A stretch of 64,000 nt of DNA from Methylobacterium sp. CB376. GTDB lineage: Bacteria; Pseudomonadota; Alphaproteobacteria; Rhizobiales; Beijerinckiaceae. Location: the NCBI RefSeq assembly GCF_029714205.1, contig NZ_CP121648.1, forward strand, positions 1,240,001-1,304,000, given 5' to 3'. Position 1 is the first letter of the stretch; each line of letters opens with the position of its first letter. The position numbers were made by a program, and so were the translations under genes. The notes beneath the pieces were generated by a model. That model was not told the DNA's origin, ran no database searches, and was given only the letters and a program-made list of their open reading frames with translations. Of this stretch, positions 35,227 to 42,243 are shown piece by piece.

Positions 35227-36441
35227 CTACTGCACCAGCTGCCCGACGCTCAGGATCGCGTTCATCACCGAGACGATGAGCCCGCCGATGAGGCCGCCGA
35301 TCGCCACCGTCACGAGCGGCGTGAACAGGGCGAGCAGCCGGTCGATGCGCTCGCGCACCTGCGCCTCGTGCATCGCGGCGGCGTGGAGCAGGACCGGGCC
35401 GAGCCGGTTCACCTGCTCGCCGCTGGCGATCAGGGTCAGGGTCGAGGGCGCGTAGTCGCGCAGGGCCGCGAGGCCCGCGGCGAGCCCGCCGCCCTCGGTC
35501 AGGCAGCGCGCCGCGTGGTCGAGGGCCGCCCGGACGACCGCGTTGCGCGGCAGCGGGCGGGCGGCCGCCACGGCGTCGGGGATCGGCACCTGCGCGGTCA
35601 CGAGCGTGCCCAGCACCCGGCAGATCCGCCCGAGCTCGATGCCGATCATGATCCCGCCGATCACCGGGAGCCGCAGGGCGAGCCGGCTGCGCACCCGCGC
35701 GAAGCCCCGGTCCGACCAGATTGCCGCCAGCGCGAGGCAGGCCGCGCCGGCGCCGGCGAGGAGCGCCACCCACCACGCGGCCAGGAACGCGCCGAGCCCC
35801 GCCGCCGCGCGGATCGCGAGGGGCGGCGGCCGGCCGCTGCCCTCGAAGAGCGGCAGCAGCGCCGGCACCAGCACCCCGATCACCATGCCGAGCGTGCCGA
35901 GCCCCATCAGGATCAGCAGCGCCGGGTAGATCATCGCCGAGGCGAGGTGCCGGCGCACCGCGTCGCGCCGCTCCAGGGAGGCGGTCAGGGTCGCCACCAC
36001 CTCGCCGAGCGTGCCGGTCGCCTCGCCCGCCCGCAGCCCGTCCACCATCTCGCGCGGGAAGGCCTGCGGGTGGGCCGCCATCGCCCGCGACAGGGAGGCG
36101 CCCGCGAGCACGCGCTGGAGCACGTCCGCCAGCACCGGCCGGAGCGCGCCGGGGCTCTGGCGCTCCACGAGGCGCAGCGCCCGGTCCACCGTGAGCCCGG
36201 CGCCGAGCAGGGTGCCGAACTCCTTCAGGAAGGCGATGCGGGCCGCGTCCGAGACCCGGTCGCGCCCGAACAGGTCGCGCGCCCAGAAGGGCTTCTCGCC
36301 CGGGCCGGCCGGCCCGATCTCGAAGACCTGCAGCCCCTCCGCCCGGAGCTGCGCCAGCGCCCGGGCCTCCCCCTCCGCCTCGACCCGGCCGCTCCGCTGG
36401 CGCCCGTCGGGCGCGAAGGCGCGGTAGTGGAAGACCATCAT
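35227..36441 (-). CDS. gspF: Type II secretion inner-membrane platform protein GspF
   Basis: 404 residues with the duplicated T2SSF domain: FLKEFGTLLGAGLTVDRALRL and GRICRVLGTLVTAQVPIPDA, each followed by long membrane helices (YPALLILMGLGTLGMVIGVL; LLALFTPLVTVAIGGLIGG). It is the platform on which the GspE ATPase acts. Its start overlaps the gspE stop (ATGA), a normal gspE-gspF operon. Because gspE is split by an element, its expression may now depend on a promoter within that element. Confidence 0.9.
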   Translation of the reverse strand: MMVFHYRAFAPDGRQRSGRVEAEGEARALAQLRAEGLQVFEIGPAGPGEKPFWARDLFGRDRVSDAARIAFLKEFGTLLGAGLTVDRALRLVERQSPGALRPVLADVLQRVLAGASLSRAMAAHPQAFPREMVDGLRAGEATGTLGEVVATLTASLERRDAVRRHLASAMIYPALLILMGLGTLGMVIGVLVPALLPLFEGSGRPPPLAIRAAAGLGAFLAAWWVALLAGAGAACLALAAIWSDRGFARVRSRLALRLPVIGGIMIGIELGRICRVLGTLVTAQVPIPDAVAAARPLPRNAVVRAALDHAARCLTEGGGLAAGLAALRDYAPSTLTLIASGEQVNRLGPVLLHAAAMHEAQVRERIDRLLALFTPLVTVAIGGLIGGLIVSVMNAILSVGQLVQ

Positions 36442-37300
36442 CAGACCAGCCCCTCGAAGACGCGCCCGACCTCCTCCAGGGTCGTGTCCCCGGACAGGAC
36501 GCGGGCGCGGGCGCTCTGGGCCAGGCTGGTGAGGCCCGCCGCCTCGGCGGCCCGGGTCAGGCTCTGCTCGTCGGCCCGGTCGGCGACGAGCCCGCGCAGG
36601 GTGGCGTCGAGCGTCATGATCTCCGACACCACCATGCGCCCGCGATAGCCGGTGCCGTTGCAGGCCGGGCAGCCGCCGGCGCGGCGCAGGGTGAGCGGCG
36701 CCCCCGCCGGCACGCCGAGGCGCAGCCGCTCCTGCGCGGTCGCGGGCGCCGCCTCGGCGCAGGCGGCGCAGACCCGCCGCACGAGGCGCTGCGCCACCAC
36801 CCCGTTGAGGGTCGCGGCGATCAGGAAGGGCTCGACCCCCATGTCGACGAGGCGCGTCACCGTGGCGGGGGCCGAGTTGGTGTGGAGCGTCGAGATCACG
36901 AGGTGGCCGGTGAGCGCCGCCTGCACGGCGACGCGGGCGGTCTCGCCGTCGCGGATCTCGCCGACCATGACCACGTCCGGATCCTGGCGCAGGATCGCCC
37001 GCAGGGCCGTCGCGAAGTCGAGCCCGATGCCGGGATGCACCTGGACCTGGTTGACGCCCGCCATCCGGTACTCGACCGGGTCCTCGACCGTGACCACCTT
37101 GACCTGCGGGCTCGCGACCCGCCGCAGCGCCCCGTAGAGCGTGGTGGTCTTGCCGCTGCCGGTCGGGCCGGTGACGAGGACGAGGCCGTTCGGCCGGCGG
37201 ATCATCGCCTCGATCCGCGCGATGGCCGGGGCGTCGAAGCCGAGCCCGGCGAAATCGTCGACCCGGCGCGAGCCGTCGAGGACGCGCATCACCACGCTCT
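36441..37300 (-). pseudogene. gspE: GspE secretion ATPase, 3' part (C-terminal ATPase domain)
   Basis: Carries the ATPase core: Walker A in VTGPTGSGKTTTLYG, Asp box and Walker B in DPDVVMVGEIRDGETA, His box, and the zinc tetracysteine (CAACAE ... CPACNG). The gene is cut at 37294-37300 by the integrated element; its 5' part is at 57860-58733. Joined across the shared core, 874 + 860 bases give 578 codons in one frame. A hybrid frame starts at an ATG at 37325 inside the element (MREKRTHDQS...) and could make a C-terminal fragment lacking the N domains. Confidence 0.9.
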
Positions 37301-37309
37301 GATCGTGGG
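37294..37309 (+). other. attL core of the integrated element
   Basis: acgctctgatcgtgggt region. ACGCTCTnnnCGTGGG is shared with the right end at 57853-57868, where the three middle bases are cgc instead of gat. The right-hand version encodes the conserved HGES of GspE, so it is the chromosomal form; here the element contributes HDQS. Confidence 0.8.
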
Positions 37310-37325
37310 TACGTTTTTCGCGCAC

Positions 37326-37762
37326 CGCCCTCGATCTAGCTATCCCTTTGTGACTGCAACGGATTTATCGGCTACGGGCCGGCAAAACGCCGGCCCGAAA
37401 TGAGAACGGAAGCACAACGACGGGGGTCTGTCGGGGCACAAGGTCCCGACGAAGCTCCCGACCAGCGTGCGGATCCCGTTCTCACGGTCGGGCGAGACGA
37501 TCCCGCGTGTGAGGTGCCACCGCGGCCCGTCCTCAGGGCGGGCCGCATCACCAGGAGCACCCGCCGCCGCAGCACGACACCACAAAGCAAGACCCCCTCA
37601 GGCTGGAACCTGAAGGGGTCTCAAGCCCGCGAGGGGCTGGATCTTTGGTAGCACTCTGATCCTGTCCCGACAGCCTGTCTGAGTCAATCTGAAAGCACCG
37701 CTTTCGGACGCGGGCGCGCTTTGCCGTTCGCCCTGCCGCGGCCCTGACAAGGGCCGGGAACG
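37326..37762. other. Left-end non-coding region of the element with two hairpins
   Basis: No credible gene. A 9-bp perfect stem, CGGGCCGGC-aaaac-GCCGGCCCG, lies at 37375-37397. A second long stem, AGACCCC(c)TCAGG with its complement, lies at 37590-37621. Both are terminator-like and may isolate the element from transcription in gspE. The ATG at 37325 opens the hybrid gspE frame described above. Confidence 0.5.
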
Positions 37763-38383
37763 ATGACCTGTATCTATCGCCTGCCGCGCGAGGCCGCGGA
37801 CAGGCTGGCGACGGCCGCACAGGGCCGGAAGAACGCCAAGGCGGTGCATGCCTTGGCGACGTTCCTGGCGCGGTTCTGGAGCGCCCCGGGACGGATCGGG
37901 CGGGCCTTCCCCGTAGATCGCGTGGCGCTCGCGGACCATCCCGAGCTGGGGCTCACGGAAGCCCGAGTGCGCGGCGCCCTCGCGGTTCTGGAGGAGATCG
38001 GCTTCGTCGAGCGCGTCGAGGTCGCCGGCTCGGCCTACCGCGCCACCGAACACGGTCTACGGCGCAAGCCGGTCCAATGGCGGTTCGGCCCGGACTACAT
38101 GCCGGTGTTTCTCGCGGCCAACCGGCGGGCTCAGAGGGCCCGTGGAGCCGGTTCTCCGGCGCGGCGCCCGATCATGCCCCCTGCCCTACCGCGGCCGTCC
38201 GCGGCCACACCAACGAAGCCGGAGCGTCCCCCACCGCGGACCCCCGCTCCGTCCGCCCCCCAACTCGCCAGAAGAGACCATCCAGCGGAAGCGTCCTTCC
38301 TTATCGGCGAGAAGGGTTCGGCAGAGGCGGCGTCAGGTCTCGAAGCCGCTCTGGAGCGGCTGCGCCGAGCGGGAGGGTTCTGA
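37763..38383 (+). CDS. Winged-helix-like phage protein of unknown function
   Basis: 206 residues. The first ~110 look like a winged helix with FLARFWSAPGRIGRAFPVDR, LTEARVRGALAVLEEIGFVERV and VQWRFGPDYMP, as in small phage replication or regulator proteins. The rest is Pro/Ala-rich and disordered. Ribosome site ggga before the ATG. First gene at the left end of the element; no precise function can be assigned. Confidence 0.5.
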   Translation: MTCIYRLPREAADRLATAAQGRKNAKAVHALATFLARFWSAPGRIGRAFPVDRVALADHPELGLTEARVRGALAVLEEIGFVERVEVAGSAYRATEHGLRRKPVQWRFGPDYMPVFLAANRRAQRARGAGSPARRPIMPPALPRPSAATPTKPERPPPRTPAPSAPQLARRDHPAEASFLIGEKGSAEAASGLEAALERLRRAGGF

Positions 38384-38476
38384 ACCGAAGAGGCTCGCGG
38401 AACCGCCTTCAAGCGCCGTCGGGGAACCAATCCCGATTCCGCTTGTTCCACATTTGGGAACATGCTAGAGAGGGTT

Positions 38477-38773
38477 ATGCGCGTACTAGCCCTAAAGCAT
38501 CTTAGGGAGTTCTGGGAAAAAAACCCTAGAGCCAAGGACGATCTAAGAGCTTGGTACGCTATCGCGGACAAGGCTGATTGGTCTAGCCCGCAGGATATAA
38601 AAAACACTTTCAGGAAGGGGGTTGACTTTGTAGGAGATAATCGCGTGATATTTGATATTCGCCATAATGAATTCAGATTGATCGTGAGGGTTTCCTATCA
38701 ATATAGATCGATGTTGATAAAATTCGTTGGAACCCACGCGGAGTACGACCGCATTGACCCGGAGACTGTATGA
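38477..38773 (+). CDS. higB: HigB-type mRNA interferase toxin
   Basis: 98 residues of the HigB_toxin fold: MRVLALKHLREFWEKNP, DIKNTFRKGVDFVGDNRVIFDI, VSYQYRSMLIKFVGTHAEYDRI. It is a ribosome-dependent mRNA endonuclease of a type II toxin-antitoxin pair. I chose the ATG at 38477 because family members start just before this motif; the frame is open to 38462. The antitoxin gene follows with a 4-nt overlap. Lower GC than neighbours, as usual for such modules. Confidence 0.88.
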   Translation: MRVLALKHLREFWEKNPRAKDDLRAWYAIADKADWSSPQDIKNTFRKGVDFVGDNRVIFDIRHNEFRLIVRVSYQYRSMLIKFVGTHAEYDRIDPETV

Positions 38774-39195
38774 TGCTGCTTGACGTCAGACATATCCGCA
38801 ATGAAGACGACTACGCTTGGGCGCTTGGTCAGGTGGAGGCTTATTTCGACAATGAGCCAACCCCCGGCACTCCTGACGCGGAGCGTTTTGAAATCCTGTC
38901 CACGCTCATCAGCGCGTACGAAAAAGACGCCGTTCCCGTGGATGCGGCAGACCCAGTATCCGTCCTGTGGTTCGCCATAGAAAATATGGGCAGATCACAG
39001 GCCGAGTTGGCTGACCTAATCGGATCCAGATCTCGGGCTTCTGAGATACTGAACCGTAGAAGACGTTTAAATCTTGAGCAAATACGGGCCATATCCAGTT
39101 CGTGGAAGATACCAATTGAGGCTTTGATTGGCACATATAATCTTGACGGGCAGGATCATGGGCCTAAGAAGACCAAGCAAAGAGAGTACGCATAA
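38770..39195 (+). CDS. higA: HigA-type XRE antitoxin
   Basis: 141 residues. N-terminal DDYAWALGQVEAYFDNEP is the HigA N-domain; the HTH lies in GRSQAELADLIGSRSRASEILNR (given in part), with LNLEQIRAISSSWKIPIEALIG after it. It neutralises HigB and represses the operon. It overlaps the toxin gene by ATGA. Toxin before antitoxin is the HigBA order. It likely stabilises the element in the chromosome. Confidence 0.88.
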   Translation: MMLLDVRHIRNEDDYAWALGQVEAYFDNEPTPGTPDAERFEILSTLISAYEKDAVPVDAADPVSVLWFAIENMGRSQAELADLIGSRSRASEILNRRRRLNLEQIRAISSSWKIPIEALIGTYNLDGQDHGPKKTKQREYA

Positions 39196-39255
39196 ACAGC
39201 TTATGCTATTATCAAAGTTTGGTTCCGAGCCAAATACGCCATCGCCAACAGAAAA

Positions 39256-39271
39256 CCCCGCTGCGGCGGGG
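39256..39271 (-). terminator. Hairpin with T-run on the minus strand
   Basis: CCCCGC-tgcg-GCGGGG at 39256-39271, preceded by aaaa on the plus strand, so on the minus strand it is a GC-rich stem followed by TTTT, a rho-independent form. It lies between higA and the small secreted-protein gene and would stop minus-strand transcription before higA. Confidence 0.55.
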
Positions 39272-39326
39272 AGCCGGGCGGGGGGTGCGCGCCTAGCTGA
39301 CCAAGTGTCGTGCGGAGGGGTTTCCT

Positions 39327-39650
39327 ATGCGGACCATTGTTGGCGTTGTAGCCCTGTGTCTGCCTATTCAGGCCATGGCAGAGCCGCGAATACCGTGTGA
39401 TCTGATGGCCCCAACCCCACAACGCCTCTGCGCGGACCGCTACAGTGATCACCCCGAGCTTATTCAGATCTGCATCCAGTCTGAGATGGAGAATTTGAAA
39501 TGGTTGAGTGACAACGAGGGGCGCATATCAAGGCGTCTAGTAGAAGAGTGTGGATATGCAGGCTGTAAGGCCGCATATTACAAGATTAAAACAGTGGCGG
39601 AGTGCATTAGGGTGGCCCTGCCACTGAAGGACAAGGCCACCCCTAATTGA
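39327..39650 (+). CDS. Small exported protein, unknown function
   Basis: 107 residues with a Sec signal peptide (MRTIVGVVALCLPIQAMAEP, cleavage after AMA). The mature part has six cysteines (PCDLM, RLCAD, QICIQ, EECGYAGCK, AECIR) that could form disulfides. Ribosome site ggagggg before the ATG. Nothing similar recognised. Position inside the element suggests a phage morphon-type gene expressed in the lysogen. Confidence 0.6.
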   Translation: MRTIVGVVALCLPIQAMAEPRIPCDLMAPTPQRLCADRYSDHPELIQICIQSEMENLKWLSDNEGRISRRLVEECGYAGCKAAYYKIKTVAECIRVALPLKDKATPN

Positions 39651-39996
39651 TATCTTAAGCCGGCCGCTATCGAATAGCGCCCTGCGCGTTGCGCATGCTC
39701 ATGTCGTGAACACGGGAGAGTGCTGAGGCGGTCTGGTTCGCGACGGCCTCCACCTGGTCTGCTAGAACGAGAGGGCAGGCGTCTCGACTGTGCTAGTCTT
39801 CCGCCGCTCGCCCAGGGGCCGCGTTCGAGCGCGGGGGCGCCAGGGCCCGGCCCGCACAAAGAAGCGCCGGCTCGGGAGGGGAAGCCCGGCCGGCGTAGAG
39901 GGGGAAGGATCACAACTCCTGCCTCATCGCGCGCCGGCCCCGGGCGGTTCCGGCCGGGTGGAAGGGGCCCTCAGGCCCTCCGCTTCTCCCGCTTCA
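39651..39996. other. Intergenic region between convergent genes
   Basis: 346 bases without a credible gene. GC-rich open frames here have low-complexity translations. I see no strong terminator or promoter. Confidence 0.4.
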
Positions 39997-40179
39997 CTAC
40001 CTTGAACCGCTCCCGGCCCTCAGGGCGTTCAGCGCCTCGCAGCAGGCCCGAGCCTGAACCTCGACGACGAACGAGGCGGCCAGGGTCCAGCCGTCGTCGC
40101 GGTCGCGCATGTCGAAGATCTGGCCGGCCTCGCGGAGATGCTCCTCGATTGCGTCCCGAACGTCGAAGTCGTCGGCCAT
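39997..40179 (-). CDS. Small acidic phage protein, unknown function
   Basis: 60 residues (MADDFDVRDAIEEHLREAG...), acidic N-terminus and a helical Cys-containing C-terminus (ARACCEALNAL). A good ribosome site, taggaggc, stands 5 nt before the ATG. No family recognised. Transcribed toward the left-hand genes and isolated from others. Confidence 0.5.
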   Translation of the reverse strand: MADDFDVRDAIEEHLREAGQIFDMRDRDDGWTLAASFVVEVQARACCEALNALRAGSGSR

Positions 40180-40978
40180 GCGCTGCCTCCTACCATGACC
40201 GGCTTAGCCGTAGAGCGTGACGCCTTGCACAAGGAAGCCCGCCACGGCAGGGCCGGGCGGGCTTGAGGTTGGAGTTCGTTCCGCAAGAGACAGGTAACCA
40301 CGCCACGGTAAGCCAATTCTTAAGCTACGCTGCCGCCCCTCACGCCAACCGTGACGCCGTCCCGGCCGTCGCGTGAGTGATTTCCTCCCCGCGACTTTCG
40401 GGATGTAAGTCACTGCCGTCACTGGCGGAAAGGCCGACTCTCTCACCTTGCCGGTGGCGGACGGCGAGCCTTAAAGCACAAACGCTCAAAGGATTAGGTC
40501 ATTCGCAACGACCCGCCGCCCACCTGCACGGTAGCAGGGCTGTGATGCAGTACAATGATGCTGCTGCGACGCAAATTACGTACCTATTGAAGGTTGCAAA
40601 CGGCGAGCTAGCGGCTTTGCCTGCTCTCGCGCGCGTGAGGGCGGCCCATTCGCATAAGGTGGGGTACGGAACCGATTACGGAACCCGCGGACAGTCTCCG
40701 GAAGACCTCGGAGCCGGTCCGGGCGGGGCGCCAGTCGAGGGCCGGTATATCGGCCTTCTGGGCGGCTCCAGGGCCGTTCGGCTATTCTGGCGAGGACTGT
40801 AGCGGCCGGTCCGGTCATGGGGCTCCCGGCGGGGCTGGGATGCAACCCACGTATGTAAGTTAATGCGGATCTACGATGGCGTCGACGTAGGCTTCCCCAA
40901 GGCGACCAAAGCTCCGGAGCTTTGGTCGCCTCTCAATCCCTCAGGCTGGGATCGATCTCGTGACAAATACCTGTTCAA
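40180..40978. other. Intergenic region with a 30-bp perfect palindrome
   Basis: About 800 bases with no gene I can support. Open frames at 40377-40802 and 40576-40845 look like shadows with simple composition. The main feature is the palindrome at 40901-40930 (separate entry). Confidence 0.45.
40901..40930. terminator. 30-bp perfect palindrome
   Basis: GGCGACCAAAGCTCC followed directly by its reverse complement GGAGCTTTGGTCGCC, no loop and no mismatch. It lies 48 bp past the stop of the DUF2442/XRE gene and could be its terminator or a protein-binding site. There is no T-run on either side. Confidence 0.6.
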
Positions 40979-41701
40979 CTATCTATCAATATCTTTCTTG
41001 AACGGGCCTGAGGAAAATGCGGTGCGAAATTCATAGTTGGAGCCGTATTGAGTTGCTCCAATTTGAAAGCTGGCATGCGGATGGTCTGGGCTAGGATGAT
41101 TTTGAACATTCGTGCGTGAATGCGCTTGCCGTGAGCGAGATTTTCTCTCAAACCAAGCCTGTAGACTCTTTTCTCTATTTGAAGAAAAACCTTCTACGAA
41201 ATTCTTGGATACGATATTATGCACACGGCTCTCGGCCAGAGAATCGTCCAGGTAAGCACAAGCCAGAGAGATATACCTTGGAATTGCTCGATCTTTTGCA
41301 TAGTAGGCAACCAGCCGTCTCGCAATACCGAGTTCGGCCGCGGCTCTATCAAGAGTGAGGCCGTTGCGTTTCAGGAACGCCGCAAAATCTTCATTCGTCA
41401 TAGTCTGTTCGGCTAAGTCGGCAAGCGTCGTCGCGGCAACGGCTAGGTCGTCGTTACCTTCCCACTCTATAGAGCCGCCCCATTCGCCAACCCGCACCGA
41501 TCTGAAGAGATCTCGGTTTTCACGAAGAGGAGCAAATACCTTATACGTAAAAATCATAGGGGCTAGGTCAACTAGATCTACTCGGCCCATACGCGGACCT
41601 TCGCCCCAGGTGATTGTTACAGAATAGAGGCCTTCGCTAGCCTCAACATGCGCAACAGAAGGCAGCCGCTCGCCAACCTCGATCATCTTAGTCTCGGTCA
41701 T
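40979..41701 (-). CDS. DUF2442 and XRE-type HTH protein (putative antitoxin/regulator)
   Basis: 240 residues from ATG 41701. The N-terminal DUF2442 domain reads YSVTITWGEGPRMGRVDLV, ... MIFTYKVFAPLREN, FRSVRVGEWGGSIEWEG. An HTH segment follows (LKRNGLTLDRAAAELGIAR, RLVAYYAKDRAIPRYI). The C-terminal ~80 residues are Ser/Arg/His-rich. The gene overlaps the upstream DUF4160 gene by 14 nt. DUF4160/DUF2442 pairs occur as possible toxin-antitoxin modules. Visibly AT-richer than the flanks. Confidence 0.7.
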   Translation of the reverse strand: MTETKMIEVGERLPSVAHVEASEGLYSVTITWGEGPRMGRVDLVDLAPMIFTYKVFAPLRENRDLFRSVRVGEWGGSIEWEGNDDLAVAATTLADLAEQTMTNEDFAAFLKRNGLTLDRAAAELGIARRLVAYYAKDRAIPRYISLACAYLDDSLAESRVHNIVSKNFVEGFSSNREKSLQAWFERKSRSRQAHSRTNVQNHPSPDHPHASFQIGATQYGSNYEFRTAFSSGPFKKDIDR

Positions 41702-41945
41702 TGAGGCGCCTCCATTGCTCGTATAGCACATCTTTGTTCCGTGAAGCCCATTTAACGGCTTCGTCAAGGATCCCAGGTGGCAGAACGCCTCTATCCATCT
41801 CAAGGTTGGACAGGAGGATTACCCCACCAAATCCAGGACCTCTCACGTGAAAGTGTGGTGGCGGATGATCGTCCGCATACATGTAGATCGTGAAACCGGC
41901 GAACCGTTGGACGGTCGGCAAGGCGCCTCTCCACTCTGCCGCCAA
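41688..41945 (-). CDS. DUF4160 family protein
   Basis: 85 residues. The family core FTIYMYADDHPPPHFHVRGPGF is here (quoted in part: YADDHPPPHFHV), followed by DEAVKWASRNKDVLYEQW. It begins with a TTG at 41945; no ATG is available upstream of the core and the ribosome site is weak. It precedes and overlaps the DUF2442 gene. A palindrome 4 bases upstream of the start (41949-41965) suggests autoregulation. Confidence 0.75.
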   Translation of the reverse strand: MAAEWRGALPTVQRFAGFTIYMYADDHPPPHFHVRGPGFGGVILLSNLEMDRGVLPPGILDEAVKWASRNKDVLYEQWRRLNDRD

Positions 41946-41948
41946 AAT

Positions 41949-41965
41949 AGTGCACTACGTGCACT
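41949..41965. promoter_or_regulatory. 17-bp palindromic operator candidate of the DUF4160/DUF2442 pair
   Basis: AGTGCAC-tac-GTGCACT, a perfect 7-bp inverted repeat, placed just upstream of the DUF4160 start. The HTH in the downstream DUF2442 protein is the likely binder, as in autoregulated toxin-antitoxin operons (inference). Confidence 0.5.
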
Positions 41966-42203
41966 CTGACAAGGCGGCAGGGATCCCCTCTGCACCGACT
42001 TCTATCTTGCGATCCGCAGAGGTGGCCCGCCCCGCGCCTCCCGCCGCAGCGCTAACACCCGCGATGTCGGCACTCTTGAACCCGCCGACGTCGCGGGTGC
42101 CAGCGGTTGTACCCGTGCCGGACGGGCAAATGAAAGCCTCAGGCTTCCCGCCCGCCCCACGACTGCACCCCGCCGCCCGGCGGGTGACCTTCGCCTCGTG
42201 GAA

Positions 42204-42236
42204 GAGGCCCGCCTAGCAGCACACCGGGCGGGCCTC
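42204..42236 (-). terminator. Stem-loop after the tail/lysis-like gene
   Basis: GAGGCCCGCC ... GGCGGGCCTC, a 10-bp perfect stem with a 13-nt loop, starting 8 nt beyond the stop of the minus-strand gene at 42244. No T-run follows, so its strength as a terminator is uncertain. Confidence 0.5.
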
Positions 42237-42243
42237 CGGCGGC

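Noticed and set aside
39578..39913. Minus-strand frame of 111 residues
   Set aside because: Pro/Arg/Ser low-complexity translation and overlap with the 3' end of a better-supported gene.
40377..40802. Possible gene of 141 residues in the element
   Set aside because: No ribosome site, simple composition and competing frames on both strands; treated as non-coding.
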